Both the position numbers and the translations under genes were made by a program. The notes beneath the pieces are model-generated. The model did not search any database. It was not told the origin of the DNA and was given only the letters and a program-made list of their open reading frames with translations. This document shows positions 11,563-22,856 of a stretch of DNA of 64,000 bases, piece after piece; positions within the stretch are counted from its first letter, which is position 1; each line of letters begins with the position of its first letter. The stretch is from Phytophthora hibernalis (Eukaryota; Oomycota; Peronosporomycetes; Peronosporales; Peronosporaceae): positions 1,426,001 through 1,490,000 of the forward strand of contig JAAKBF010000009.1 in NCBI GenBank assembly GCA_012656075.1, read 5' to 3'.

Positions 11563-14458
11563 ATGGTTGGGCCCACCCCAGTGATCCGCAGTGCTAGCGA
11601 CACTATGATGTTGCGCAGCTCCATGGCGCGTCGCAGTTCGTTAGGTGTACCAGTGTCCACGCTCATCTTTCCACGGTCGGCAGCTGATCGCAGCGAGGCC
11701 AACAAGCTCACCAAGGCCATGGAGGACAAGTACGGCTTCCACTACGTCACCAACGCCTTCACACAGGACCCGCTCGTGGAGCTGGATTTCCAAGCCTACT
11801 ACACGGAGACCAACCTGTCACCAGCTCTCTACGCGAGTCTAGTCTGCTGGATCCTCTGGATTGCACTCAGCACGTCCGACTGGGTCGGCTTCTATGATGA
11901 TGACCCCGACGTCCGAGCTTCTTCAAAGCTGCGCCTCTGGGTCTCCACTTTTATTTACGTCCCGGTACCGATACTGGTGGCGTGTTGCCGCTCGCGATAC
12001 TTTATTGGTCATGAGCAGACACTGCTCTGTGTCATTGCGTATTGCTTCGCTGCTGGTGTCTTGGGCCAAGGTCTGATCAACGGGGACGACTATACGAGAT
12101 TTTTCTCAATGACCTCAACTCGCTCTTCTCGCTTGCGTTCAATGACGAACCGCTTGGGACCGAGGGTTGGAAAATCCCCTCTTCGACCGATAGCTCTAGC
12201 TTGAGCACTCCAACCAACGTCACTACTGTGCTGTTGGACGGCTCGACACAGTGGTGGATTTACAAAAACCTTGAATCGTCCGGGCGGGACCTCATCCTCA
12301 CATACATCGACCGCGGTACGTTTTTGATTGACCTCGCGACTTGATAAAGGGCCCGGCTCATGTTGTTGTGCCTTGTTTACTTTCATCAGTCGCAATTCCG
12401 ATGGCGCACCTGAATATGAACCTGCTTCGACCATTACTGGTTCTGCTCGTGACGCCCTTGTTCAAGCTGGATGCGTTTCACTACCTCCTGCTGGCCTTTT
12501 CGATCAACCTAGAGTTTTGCATTCTTGTCTCAGTCCAATATCCTGCCTCGCGCTCGACCGTTTTTGTCCTGAACAAGTTTTTGCTTGTTTTCACGCTCGT
12601 GTGCGTTTCGGCCGTATTGGTTGTTCGAGTGCGCCAAACAGACCGATTCTTGCGATTAAATTTTCTCCACGCGAAGATCGTCGAAGAGCGGGCCCGTGCT
12701 TCGCATTTGCAGAAGGAGATCATCCTCAATGAGAACAAGAGCCTAAAAAAATGCTCGAAGAACGCGTGGGTGGCCATGGAGACGGTAGTCCTCCTTTAGA
12801 CTTCGACTCGCCCATGGCAAAAGTTCTGCTCGATCTGAAGGCCTTGCAGCGCGCAACCGAATTATCTCCGGAGCTTAGAGAAAATCTTGACGGCATCGTG
12901 ACGCTGCTCATGCGAAAAGGCCAAAACCTTTTCGCACCAGACATTCATGAGCAGCTCAAAATGAAGCGTGACGGCGACCTGGACGGCGACATCAAGTCTT
13001 GGGCCACCACCGTTCTCGCCAACAAATCTTACACGCAACCGACGAGCGTCAGCAGTGTTTCAGAATAGTGCCGAGAACTCTGCTAGCGGCAGTAATAACA
13101 ATGCTGTTGGGGCCAAGGATTCCGAGCGGAGTATGACAGTGGGTTCCGGAAATTCAAGCGTCTCTGTGGGCTCTACAAGCAGTGTTACTCGTTCCGTCGA
13201 GACGCGACTGCATCCAGAAGTGACTGCACCGACCGACGAAGTATTGAATGCTGTTGGAGAGCTGATGGAGCGCGATGGCTGGAGTGTCGACACCTTCGAG
13301 TACGCTTTATTTTACCATGCTCGCTGGTACTTAGGCTTTGTACTTGTAATCTGACGCTCTTTTGCTTAACAGGGTAGCGAAGATGACCAACAACAAACCT
13401 ATCTCGTTCATCACGTACATTGCCTTCGAGCAACACAATCTTTCGAGCTTTGCTCTGTCAACAAGAGCACACTGGCCAACTTTCTCCACTTTCTGGACAT
13501 TGGTTACCACAGGAACCCATATGTAAGCTTCTTACATTTTCTTGGTTAGCAGGAGCCGTCTTCCTTTACAACTTGATTGAATAACTCGTCCGTCTTGATT
13601 TTTTAACCACAGCACAACAATTGTCACGCAGCCGATGTTGTCAGCTCAGTCGAGTATCTGATCTCAGTAATGGACAACGGGTACTTGCAAGACCTGCTGA
13701 CATATCAGGAGGTGTTCGCGGCGATCGTTGCCGCCGCCATTCACGACTTCAGACACCCCGGCAAGAACAACAATTTCATGATCAAAAGTGGTAGTGATCT
13801 GACCATAGAATTCAGCGACTCGTCCGTACTGGAACGCATGCATTTAGCCGAAGCATTTTTCCTGACCAAAGACCCTCTCTTTAACATCTTCGTGGGGTTA
13901 TCGCCAGGACAATACAGTGACGTGCGTAAGGCCATCGTCGAAATGGTGCTCTCGACAGACCTCACGGTCCACCTGCAGCTTGTTGGCAGCCTGAAAACGG
14001 CTCTCATTTCACAGGAAGACGCCGAGGTGGAGCACTCGCCCATGCTACTCATGAAGATCGTGATCAAGTGCGCCGACCTAGGCCATTCTTCCAAGGCACT
14101 CAAACTACACGCACGCTGGTCGGACCTCATCATCGAAGAGTTTTTCCTGCAGGGTGACGACGAGCACACTCTGGGGATGGACATATCTCCCTTCATGAAC
14201 CGCAACAGCGAGAACAGCGCACGCAACCAGGTCGGGTTCTTCGAATTCATCATCTTGCCCTTCTTTGAGGTTGTCGCCGAAGCCGTCTTCCGTCCCGAAT
14301 TCAAAACCATCCTCGACCAAGCTCACCAAAATTACAAGCTCTGGAAGAAGGCCGACAATATGCAGATCAACTCCATCAAAGACATCCTGGACCAGGTGCT
14401 TGACCCCGAAGCCGCCAAGATAGCAGCTGCAGCTGCCAAGACTCCTTCTGGTCACTAA
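11563..14458 (+). CDS. Membrane-anchored class I 3',5'-cyclic nucleotide phosphodiesterase
   Basis: The N-terminal half holds five or six hydrophobic segments (for example LYASLVCWILWIALS and FLLVFTLVCVSAVLVVRV), then a short helical linker. The catalytic domain (about 13370-14400) has the metal-binding HNNCHAADV and HDFRHPGKNN motifs, the ADLGHSS aspartate and the NQVGFFEF glutamine region of class I PDEs. The expected reaction is hydrolysis of cAMP and/or cGMP at a membrane. Introns are 12316-12389, 13300-13372 and 13524-13612. Frame slips occur at a T run at 12100, an A run at 12745-12751, near 13060 and near 13457; most fit one missing base. The first in-frame ATG is at 11563; later ones at 11605 and 11623 are possible. 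The fusion of a multi-pass module to a PDE differs from the soluble PAF/GAF PDEs of animals. Confidence 0.85.
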
Positions 14459-14469
14459 ATCTCCAGCGT

Positions 14470-15027
14470 CTACACACGCCCATAGGGCGATGTACTGGCA
14501 ACCTTGGGGCGCTTTCTTCCGAGCCAGAACTTGGAGCGGTCTCCGTTGCTCTCCAGCAGTGCAAAGAGCACGTAGAGACACGAAACCACATGGCCCAGAC
14601 ACAACAGCGCCCCCACTGTACATAGTCCGTAGCGAGTGCTTCGGATCCATTGCATCGTGCCTCCAGAGGCCAAACTCTTCTCTCTGCAGTAGATCCAGAC
14701 TCCCACTAGCGCCAAACCCACGAACTGGTTGAGCATCGACGCGGTGGGGGCAGAATGATGGTCTCTTGGTAGAATATTGCGAGTACCAGCAGTGGAAGCA
14801 GCGCGAACGCGTCGACGGGAGCGTCAAAGAGCGCCGCCAGGTCCACGAGCAGCAGCAGAGTCAAGAACCCGCAGACAGCGAACCATGCGTACCGCGCAGT
14901 ACTTCCATTGGAAGGGACGTGGGTGGGGGCTGGAGGGTCGAAGACGGAGTGTCGGGGACCGGAGGCCGCCTGCGCAGCGGTCAGCAGGTCGTCGTCGCTC
15001 ACTGTCGCTCGCCGCACGGATGATCAT
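14470..15027 (-). CDS. Small multi-pass membrane protein
   Basis: About 180 residues with four hydrophobic segments: YAWFAVCGFLTLLLLVDLAA, FALLPLLVLAIFY, LNQFVGLALVGVWIYC and YGLCTVGALLCLGHVV. It has no motif I recognise. A G5 run at 14746-14750 (C5 on the coding strand) breaks the frame between ETIILPP and TASMLNQFVG; one more C would join the halves. The start is uncertain: an ATG at 15027 opens MIIRAASDS in a different frame from the body, so another one-base slip is likely near 14995. It converges tail to tail with the PDE gene, 11 bases apart. Confidence 0.5.
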
Positions 15028-15215
15028 GGGTCACCACGATATATTTGAAACTTTTTCGGACGGAAAATGCAATTTGTGCGTGAGTATTTCTTAAATTTTC
15101 GGTGACAGTTCTATATCGTGATAAAGAGGTATTACTGTAGTACCGGTAATTGCTTGAGTGATGTCTACAACCTGTGGCAACTTGTCGAAGGCATCTGCTA
15201 TTACACGTGGCTACT

Positions 15216-15713
15216 TTATCGAGCACGAGCCAGCAGCAGTTCGTAGGCGACTAGAACCTCCTTGAAAATGGTTTCTGCTTGTGGGTCTGGATTGCAATCC
15301 GGATGCCACTCGAGCGCTTTCGCTCGGAACGCGTCCTTCACCTGCTGCTGGTCAAAGCCGTTCGTTGCAATGCCCAGCGTCTCCATCGCCCGTTGAAGGT
15401 CTGCATCGCTGGCTGTGAAGTTGCTGAAATCGTCCGCTCCAGGTCGTCGTCGACGTTGAGACTGGAACTTCTTGGGGTCGAAGCCGAACCAGTTGAAGGG
15501 ACACGTGCCGCACGCCACGTCCCAACCGCACAGCAGACAGCAGAACTCGAGTTGCTGTCGTTGCAGCGCCGAGTGCGTCGAGACGCTCGAGTCGTTCGTC
15601 TTCTCGTCCTGCTTGGGGTCGCTGTGGACGACACTCGAACGCGCAAAGTTTGCAGTGCTCAACGCTCTACCAGGAGCAGTCATAGCTTCGCGGAGGACGC
15701 CCCGAGGAAACAT
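15216..15713 (-). CDS. J-domain (DnaJ-like) protein, possibly mitochondrial
   Basis: The C-terminal 60 residues form a J domain with the HPD tripeptide (KALEWHPDCNPDPQAE) that stimulates Hsp70 ATPase. A cysteine pair region (CCLLCGWDVACGTCPF) precedes it. The start chosen is the ATG at 15713, because MFPRGVLREAMTAPGRAL then gives an Arg-rich, acid-free presequence typical of mitochondrial import. The frame stays open to an earlier ATG at 15887, but that extension looks non-coding. No frameshift is seen. Divergent from the acyltransferase at 15970. Confidence 0.65.
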   Translation of the reverse strand: MFPRGVLREAMTAPGRALSTANFARSSVVHSDPKQDEKTNDSSVSTHSALQRQQLEFCCLLCGWDVACGTCPFNWFGFDPKKFQSQRRRRPGADDFSNFTASDADLQRAMETLGIATNGFDQQQVKDAFRAKALEWHPDCNPDPQAETIFKEVLVAYELLLARAR

Positions 15714-15921
15714 TTCGCAGAGTGGCGGATGCAAAGCTTCGGACCACGTGCCAGAGACCCAATGAAGAGCCCCGACAGAAGCGTCGTGTATAGTTGTGTA
15801 TACATGGAGCGTACACCAGGTATAGTGCTGCCTGTAGCGGTTGGCCACAAGATCAGGTGACGATTCTGCAATTTCCATCGAGTTCATGACTAATCTGGAG
15901 AGAGAAGCACCACTCGAAACG

Positions 15922-15936
15922 TCATTCCCAATTCGA
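15922..15936 (+). promoter_or_regulatory. Oomycete initiator-like start-site motif
   Basis: TCATTCCCAATTCGA matches the initiator core TCATTYY followed by a CAWTTT-like flanking element. It lies about 35 bases upstream of the ATG at 15970 of the acyltransferase gene and is the likely transcription start. Confidence 0.5.
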
Positions 15937-15969
15937 CGTCTCTAAATCCGTCAACTGCATTGCTTCAGC

Positions 15970-17210
15970 ATGGCTCCGTCCGTCATGGGCTCACCAATCG
16001 CACCCTTCCTGGACCTGTCGATGGAGTCGCAGTCCCCACCATCACCGGCGTTCGGCGGGCACTGAACCTGCTGGGCGACGGCAAAACGCCCGTGACGCTG
16101 GACCCACCCACTGAGCAGCAACTGCTCCCGTTCGCAAGCATGTTCCAGTTCGAGCGCGTCAAGAGCCCAATGGGCATCGGCCACCTCTTCCTGCTGCTGT
16201 ACACGCCGTTCGGAGTCCTTTTGGTCGTGTTACGAGGATTTTGCTGCTTTCTGGTGGCTCTCGTGCTGCCCCGAGTCTTCACGGAGGAACAGATCGACCG
16301 GATGCACTTGGCCAAACTATTCGTCTGGATCACGGGGACCCGTGTGGTTCTGATAGACGACCACCTCTTTGCAAAAGGAGACGATCGAGCGGACATTATC
16401 GTGGCCAACCACGTCAGCGAGTTCGATGCGGTCGCAATGCTAGCAGTCACACCAGCGTACATTTTGGGCTACGATTTTTACAAGAAGATGCTGTTCTTCA
16501 AGTTACTGGGCGATAAAGCTGGACTGGTCTACGTGCCCTACGTTTCGAGACAGCAAGGCAATGGTGCAGGACGCGATGCGGTGCGACAGATTATTATTGA
16601 TCGCTTGGCGAAGGGGAATAAGCCTCTTGCTGCTTTTCCAGAGGTGGGAGGAAGGTCATTTTATCTTTGTTGTTGCGGTGGTGGCACTGATAGAAGTGTT
16701 GGTTTGTTTAGGAGGACTCACGAACGGGAGGAAGGGTTTGCTGCAGTACCACAAGTTCCTCTTCTCGCTGGAGAAGACTGTGCAACCGCTTGCTATTAGA
16801 GCATCGGACGGCCCTTTTGTAAGAACCTCTGCCTCGTTTTCCCACGTTCTGGTGCTGCGCCTTTTAGGAGGCTGTGGGCTGACTTATGCTGCTGTGTTTT
16901 GCTCTCTCTACAGCCTGTGAACATCAATGACGAGACCAGCACGTTCCTGGCTAACGTGTTGTGGTACTTGTTCGTGCCATGGCACACGTACACCGTGCAG
17001 TTTCTGCCGTGTACTAAAGCCGCCCCCAATGAAGACCCGCTCGTTGTTGCCCAACGCGTGATGAAGTCGACAGCTGAAGCTCTGCAGCAACAGGCGTCAC
17101 CATTCATGTACCGCGATAAAATCGTCTACACAAGATACAAGACACATCAACTCAAGAACAAGAAAGGATTGTTGTCGTCCACGAGTAACCAGGATGCAAA
17201 GGGGCCGTAG
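15970..17210 (+). CDS. PlsC-type lysophospholipid acyltransferase
   Basis: Three exons (15970-16643, 16712-16818, 16914-17210), about 355 residues. A hydrophobic N-terminal segment (FLLLYTPFGVLLVVLRGFCC) is followed by the acyltransferase block: NHVSEFDA carries the catalytic His and Asp, and FPEGGLTNGRKG is the glycerol-phosphate-binding motif that appears only after splicing. The family moves an acyl chain from acyl-CoA to a lysophospholipid in the ER; an LPCAT/LPEAT-like role is likely, exact substrate unknown. Two slips are inferred: near 16034, where one more C joins MESQSP to TITGVRRAL, and at the first donor (16643), where one more G gives the correct PEGG junction. The start at 15970 is supported by the initiator motif upstream. 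Confidence 0.82.
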
Positions 17211-17213
17211 AAG

Positions 17214-17511
17214 ATGTTTGAGTCGCTTCAGGCAGGTCTACAAATGTATCGACAACCTACCGGTAAGTGTACACAGATTTCTATCAGCACAGTGCTCTGG
17301 CAAGGTCTCTGTTGGCTTTCTGTTTAGATGGTGGCATGTTCAACCTCCACAAAGACCTCGTGGTCGTGAGTATGGTTAGCGGCAGAAGTTGCGTTCAATT
17401 TGGGATTCATCATCGCGGATTTCTTCTGTTGACGACGCTGTGGCGCAAAGTGTTGAGCAAGCAAATGTGTTCTGGCATACTGGAGAGGGTCACCAACTAC
17501 CGTGCTACTAA
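17214..17511 (+). CDS. Small hypothetical protein
   Basis: An ATG three bases after the acyltransferase stop opens MFESLQAGLQMYRQPT. A GTAAGT donor and a TTTAG acceptor remove 17263-17327, and the frame goes on through DGGMFNLHKDLVVV. One missing A near 17388 would connect it to KLRSIWDSSSRISSVDD and VFWHTGEGHQLPCY, ending at 17511. That gives about 78 residues. I do not recognise the family. The very short gap to the upstream gene is unusual, and this could instead be a 3' UTR reading frame. Confidence 0.35.
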
Positions 17512-17730
17512 ACCGCTTTCACTACGATTTTCACAACCTCGCGGCACAATGACAGCAGCACTTCTTGCACGAAGCTCCGCTGCCAATGTCTTTGCAGTCC
17601 ATTTTTGCCGTTTCCATTTTGCCGTCGTGGCCAGTTGCATGGACCATTTTCAGACGGAACATGTTGAACACGCGAAGCTAGATATGCGTCGTGTAAGTCA
17701 GCAAGACTCACGATGATACAATCGATGTAT

Positions 17731-18121
17731 TTAACCGCCATGACGGTCGTATGTGCCTGGTCCTGGGCCCATACCTTTTGCTTGATGGAGTCGACGCGAG
17801 ATAATGAGCGAAAAATGTTCTGCATCGCCCATCGTGAATTGTGGGGCACGTCGCTCACGGATCGAACATTTCTCTGGGTAGATTGGTGTGTTTTGGGTCG
17901 TTCTCGTAGTACTCGGTGTCGGTCCAAAGCGAGATTCCACGGACGAGCCGAAAGGAATTGGTCTCTGCTTAGGGATAACTCCTGGTTGCTCGATTGCTTC
18001 AAGGAGAACTTCCGCGAGAACTGGGCATTATGGTTTTGTTCAGAGGCTCCGCTATGAATGCAGTTGGTCGTCGAACTGAGACTGTCCGACCAAACCCGCT
18101 CTTAGGTTTCTGTGGTTTCAT
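17731..18121 (-). CDS. Sperm-tail PG-rich repeat (STPG) protein, probable flagellar
   Basis: From the ATG at 18121 the frame reads MKPQKPKSGFGRTVSVRR. After one extra base near 18001 it continues through EAIEQPGVIPKQRPIPFGSS, ESRFGPTPSTT, APQFTMGDAEHF and MGPGPGTYD to a stop at 17731. The PxFTMG and PGPGTYD units are those of the sperm-tail PG-rich (shippo/ODF3) repeat, found in microtubule inner proteins and outer structures of axonemes. Total length is about 130 residues. A role in the zoospore flagellum is inferred from the family only. Confidence 0.55.
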
Positions 18122-18290
18122 GGGAAAATTTGTAGTCACCTTAGCTCGAAATGTATCGTTTTCATTGCTGGTGATGCTAGCTGTAGCACTTCTCGTCTCT
18201 TCTTCTTTCGAAGGGGTGGAGGAAAGCGTGGGGTGTTAGCAAACGAATGACCTGCCAGGTAACTTCTCGATGGTGAATTTAGTCGCTTGT

Positions 18291-20317
18291 CTAGCCATGA
18301 GTCGAACCCTGAACATGCCCCGGAGAATTGCTAGCCGTGCCATCGTCAAAAGTTCCTCCGTTGTTTGCGCTGGAGCCTCGTTTGCCTGGACTTGTCATGC
18401 TCACTCTCGGTAGCAAATTATCTCTGTGACCGACTGTAGAGCGTCTGCTGTCATAACGACGAGGGGATCTCCGCTGGAGTTCTCGATCTCGCTCCTTCTC
18501 GTATTCACTCTCTTCATCTTCATCCCACGATGTGGAGATGGTAGGGCGGATATAAACTTTGTAGTTGACCATGAACTGGTAGTATGCAGGTTCTCGCGAC
18601 GGAATGGCAGACACCGGCAAGTCGTCGGTCAACGAGAAGTTCCACTTGCTAACAGAGGCAGTAACCACTTTTGTTTCTGCAGAACCTTGGAGAGCTGCAC
18701 GGGAATTGCTTTCACGAGGTTCGCCACCTGAACTGTTGCTAGAGCTACTAATTCCTGGTTTCGTCCTGAACACCAACATCGTAAATTGACCCCCAACATC
18801 GATGTGAGCCAAATCAAGGCGAATGGGCTCCGGCTTTGCTGCAGCTACGATCTCTCGCAAATTCGAGACGTGCGATAAGGAGTCACAAACTGCAGGTTTT
18901 GGGGCATGGAGGTCCATGCACGCGAGCAATTTCGGTTTTGGGACGTAGGATTTTGTGCCAATTTCCGTGTTAGCAGATAGCGAGACTCCGAGCTGCTCAA
19001 GAGCGTTGTCGCCCCATACGAATAAGCGGTCTCGTTCATCCAATGCCAGCGACATATTCTGCTTAGCTGCAATAGTGCGAATGGCGACGCGATGCGCAGA
19101 GCCCTTGAGGATCCCTACCAGATGAGGGATCCACACACTTTGTTTACCACATCGACGGTGGAATCGCCTTCCAGGTCGAGCCCAAGCTGTCCTTGAGAGC
19201 CTTGCCCCCAAGTGTACACAAGACCAGTCCGTGATGTCGCTACCGAATGCGATTCCCCGCAACTCACTGAGGTCACAGAGAGATTCTTGAAAAATGCGAG
19301 CTGTCGAGGTACCCACTCACTTACTCCTGTACCATGACCGAGCTGCCCGTCGACACCATTTCCCCAAGAAAACACGTCCCCTGATACTGACAGTGCAAGA
19401 TTATGCGTAGTCCCAGCACAGATAGTAGTGATTGTCGGAGGTGCCATACATCCGTTGTTCCCAGCAATTCCACTCCCGACAACGTTGGACGCAGCGAGCC
19501 AAGTGGTGAGCAAAGCTCCCTCATGTCGATCTCTTTCGTCTCCAAGACCAAGTCGTCCATTCATCCCATCGCCAAACGAAACAATTCCCGTCTTCATGGG
19601 TTTTGTGGTACGTCTGCTGTTAGTACTTCCTCCTTGAGTTCGAATAGCCAAGGCCAAAGTATGTCGATCGCCGCAACTGACGTCCGTAAAATGCACGCCG
19701 TCCTCATCTTCAGTAGCTGTCACCGTGTTCTGCTGTTTCCGATGATTCGTAGGACCAGCAGCGGCAGCTAGTAAAGTTGACCATTTCATGTGTATCCTGG
19801 TCGGAACACTGGTATTTTCTTCATTTCCAGTGCCAAGTCGCCCGTAAGACCCACAACCAAACGTGTAGAGTTCACCACCATCCAGAACGAAACCTCCATG
19901 GGAGCTACCACACGATAAACGCAGGATTCGACGTCGAGGCTGCAAACAAAATGGGGACGACATCGGTACTGGTACTGTCGAGTGCGGTCGATCGTGGCCC
20001 TGTCCAAGTTGTCCGTAAGTGTTGTCCCCAAACGAATACGCTCGTCCGTCTTCACAGAGTAGGCAACTCCAGCCAGATCCACAGCCCACCTGAACGATTG
20101 GAGAATCGAAATCAGCCGCGATTTCATGTACCGCCACTGGACCAGGGAAAACTTCTGGATTCGAAGACGATAGCGGCTTCGACTTCGTTGTCTTCATGTG
20201 AGCCCAGTCACCAAGCAAACATATTGTGTATTCATAGGAATCCGAAGAAGCTGTTTGTACGTCCCCGCTCCGCTTGTTGGCAGTCGCAGATGCTTCCGAG
20301 GTGGATTGACTTGGCAT
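18291..20317 (-). CDS. RCC1-repeat (seven-bladed propeller type) protein
   Basis: At least six RCC1 repeats are visible by their glycine-rich cores: YSFGDNTYGQLGQG, YTFGCGSYGRLGTG, VSFGDGMNGRLGLG, FSWGNGVDGQLGHG, YTWGQGSQGQLGLD and FVWGDNALEQLG, each preceded by a CGxxH-type strand. The C-terminus (from about residue 560) is basic and Ser/Arg-rich and low in complexity. RCC1 propellers act as exchange factors or protein-binding platforms; the partner here is unknown. The ATG is at 20317. One base missing from an A run (TTT at 19139-19141 on the plus strand) breaks the frame between DVVNK and SVWIPHLVG. No intron is needed. Confidence 0.82.
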
Positions 20318-21224
20318 CGTGGTTAAGTGCTTGTTGTTCGTTTAGCTTTGATGTCGAAGCTATTCTATAACTGGTGCGAAATGGGATTGTGCGCCTAAGG
20401 AGGTCTATCCGTGTGTGGCATATTTCCGGCTGCCTCATATTTCCGGCTGAGCCAACCCTATATTAAGGGGACAGCTTAAAAAACGGATGACGAGTCTAAA
20501 ACCAACGATTTGATTCGATAGAGGAGTCCGTTCGAATGGCGCAATTTTCTCTTTTCGATTGCCAGCAGGTAGGCGCCATTTTGACTTTGCAGAACACTAG
20601 TGAAAATTGGACCAGATCAAAGGGTCCATGACGGCAGCCACGGCAATCAAGGTGGGTTGTACAAGCGCGGGATGCAGCTCGTGGAAAAGGGGCGTATAGT
20701 ACCGGTAGGAAGACTACCATGATGTTAGGGGGCGTGACGAGGTGTCCTGCCTTCCTCGGCCCCATTTTCGTGTGCTTGTTGGCTGGGTTGCTGGAAGTAA
20801 TCGGATACCGGGCCGTCGCGAGAAAGAAGCTGCGAGCATCTCAGCTCGTGGCGTCGAGCTTGATGGACACTAAGACGGCAACCCATGAAGCATTGGGAGG
20901 CGCTCAAGGCGCACCTCGGGGTCGAGGAGCAGACGAAGGCGACGCTCATCCAACGGTTGACCTTCTGGGTGCGTCTGTCTTGGGGACTTTGACCACAGTA
21001 GCGCAAGTTCGTGACCTAGGCATCAAGGCCGGCCCCTAAGCATTCAACTTGTCTGCCCGTTTCGCCGACCGAGTCCACAAGAAAGAAAACGCTTGAAAAG
21101 GCAGAGCGAGATATGGTGCATGACAAGAAGCCTGCAAGAAGAGGAAGGCATGCAATGGTTCATGGGTCGGTATTTAATTTACTTGCCTTTTGTAATGGCA
21201 AATCGGCCGGAAATACAAGATTGT
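20318..21224. other. Region downstream of the Fanzor ORF, no assured gene
   Basis: No established gene. A frame from the ATG at 20719 has a hydrophobic start (FLGPIFVCLLAGLLEVIG) and could join, after a one-base slip near 20880, a helical 35-codon frame at 20885-20992 (KHWEALKAHLGVEEQTKAT); evidence is weak. The stretch directly follows the 3' end of the Fanzor reading frame, where guide-RNA sequence and the element end would be expected. It also holds the CATATTTCCGGCTG repeats. Confidence 0.35.
20419..20449 (+). repeat. Direct repeat of a 14-base motif
   Basis: CATATTTCCGGCTG occurs at 20419-20432 and 20436-20449, three bases apart. Ten bases of it (TATTTCCGGC) recur in inverted orientation at 21206-21215, next to the Fanzor stop codon. 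They could mark element ends or a protein-binding site. Confidence 0.5.
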
Positions 21225-22856
21225 CTAGGCAAGTCGAACCCATGACATCTTGAAGATGTTCTTGGCCCCGTTGAGGTCTCGGTCCATGACCGCGCCACAG
21301 AACCCGCACCTGTACACCTCGCTACCACCGAGGTTATTCTTGATCCTGCCGCAGCTGGAGCACGTCTTGGACGTGTACTCCTCGTCGCACGTGATGAGTC
21401 GACCGCCGGCCCGCTTCATCTTGTACTCGAGCAGCATGCGGAAGCTGAAGTGGCGCTGGGAAAGCATGGCGCGTGCCGTCGAGCTGCGGATTCCTCTGCG
21501 GTCGACGTACGGCTCGTCAGCGGTCGGCGGCGTGCCATCCGCCTCCATCTCCATATCGTACTTCCGCACCATCTCAGACGTCTGGAACGACGGCAGCAGT
21601 AGCGTCTTGAACTTTGCAGCGAGCACGTTCGCCAACTTCTGGTGGAAGTCTGTCGTTGCGTTCGTGATTTTCGTGTTCGTATCGCGGATCTCTCGACGTA
21701 GTCGAGAGCGCTCCCGCTGTTTCGCCGACTTAACTAGCTTGACGCCTGCCTTCTTGGCCGCCTTCTTGGTGGTCAGCTTCTGTGCCGTGTGCACCTTGGT
21801 TAGGTGGCGCTTCCTGGCGTCCGCCTTGGCCTCGTTGTCCAGCTTCCCCGACTTGAGAGCGTCGATAGCTTCGAAGCGGCGCTTACGGTATCCCTGGTCC
21901 GTCACGCTGAATGTGGTGCCATCGATGCTGATCACGGTGCCGAACTTCCGGACGCCGGGGTCCATGGCGCCGTGGTCCTTGGCGCCGCTCTGCGGGAACT
22001 CCTTGTGTGTCGAGAACGCAAGGTAGTATTTCCCTCCGCGGCACCGGATGAGGCGGCACATGTGATCTGGAGGGTTGATGTAGTGACTGATCCGGATACC
22101 CTAGTTCAGTGCCGCACCGAAAATCCTGGGGTGGAAGGTGACGTAATGCTTGCCCCCATCGTCATTGAGACCGAATTTATTGCGAGCTGGACTTGTACGA
22201 AGGTAGATCGAGTTGGGCCTGGCGTTGACGCTGCGGAACTTCAGAGTTGGAAAAGTGGTTCTCTTTTTCTGCTTTAGTAGTTTCAAGAACTAGTCCCTGG
22301 ACACCTTCACGGCCAGCATGGCGTGCTGGAAGGCGGAATCACGTACGGTGTCGTCAACGGAGCATAGAGTTGTCACCAACTTCTTGTCGTGGAAGTAATT
22401 GCAAAGCGTTCCCTTCTGGAAGAGCGGGAGATACTTATTCCTTAGATCCTCCGTTGCCATGCACTCGGAGACGTCACTCCGAGACAGAAACACGAACCGG
22501 CTGTACAACTTCCGGTTGCAGTAGAAGATAGTGTTGCACAATTTCAATTGGTCCTTGTCCGGCAGCATGCTCACCTTGAACGAGCTGTTCACTGCATCTG
22601 CGCTCTCCTTGTCATTTGCCTCGGCTGGTTCGGGCGACGAACCGGCTGCAGCTTCCTGCCGAGCGCTCATCTCCTTCAGCAACACAGGCGTCTTCCAGTT
22701 TGCCATGGCGTTACTGGAGAAGTTGGTCACCACGACGGAGGACGTGAGCAGAGGCTGAAGAAACTTCCTGTCGACCGGCAGAGTTCCGTGCTCCTTCGTC
22801 TTCGTGATGGGCTTCTTGCGAGACTTGTTGGTCTTGCGAGAACGGGTGCGCCGCGT
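21225..22856 (-). pseudogene. Fanzor (eukaryotic TnpB-like RNA-guided nuclease), nonsense-disrupted
   Basis: One frame runs from a basic, NLS-like region (RTRSRKTNKSRKKPITK, near 22850) to a stop at 21225. It has in-frame TAG codons at 22290-22292 and 22101-22103, and a TGA at 22857-22859 just before the basic part. The last 278 codons (22061-21225) are open and contain the RuvC-like nuclease. RuvC-I has MDPGVRKFGT with its Asp at local residue 34. A zinc ribbon CSSCG...CGFCG is preceded by DEEYTSKTC, and RuvC-III is DRDLNGAKNI. The region where bacterial TnpB has its second RuvC glutamate reads LLLPSFQTSEMVRK and lacks it, while a glutamate sits just before the TSKTC motif. This is the rearranged site reported for Fanzors. 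Family members cut DNA guided by an RNA from the element's own 3' end. Unlike its neighbours, the breaks are substitutions, each one transition from a sense codon (CGA to TGA; CAG or TGG to TAG). Confidence 0.88.

Noticed and set aside
21250..22026. Long plus-strand open frame of 258 codons
   Set aside because: It is the exact antisense of the Fanzor RuvC region and has no motif; the minus strand explains the sequence.
22290..22292. TAG codons in the Fanzor read as recoding or a variant genetic code
   Set aside because: Other genes in the window use TAG, TGA and TAA as normal stops; substitution decay is simpler.
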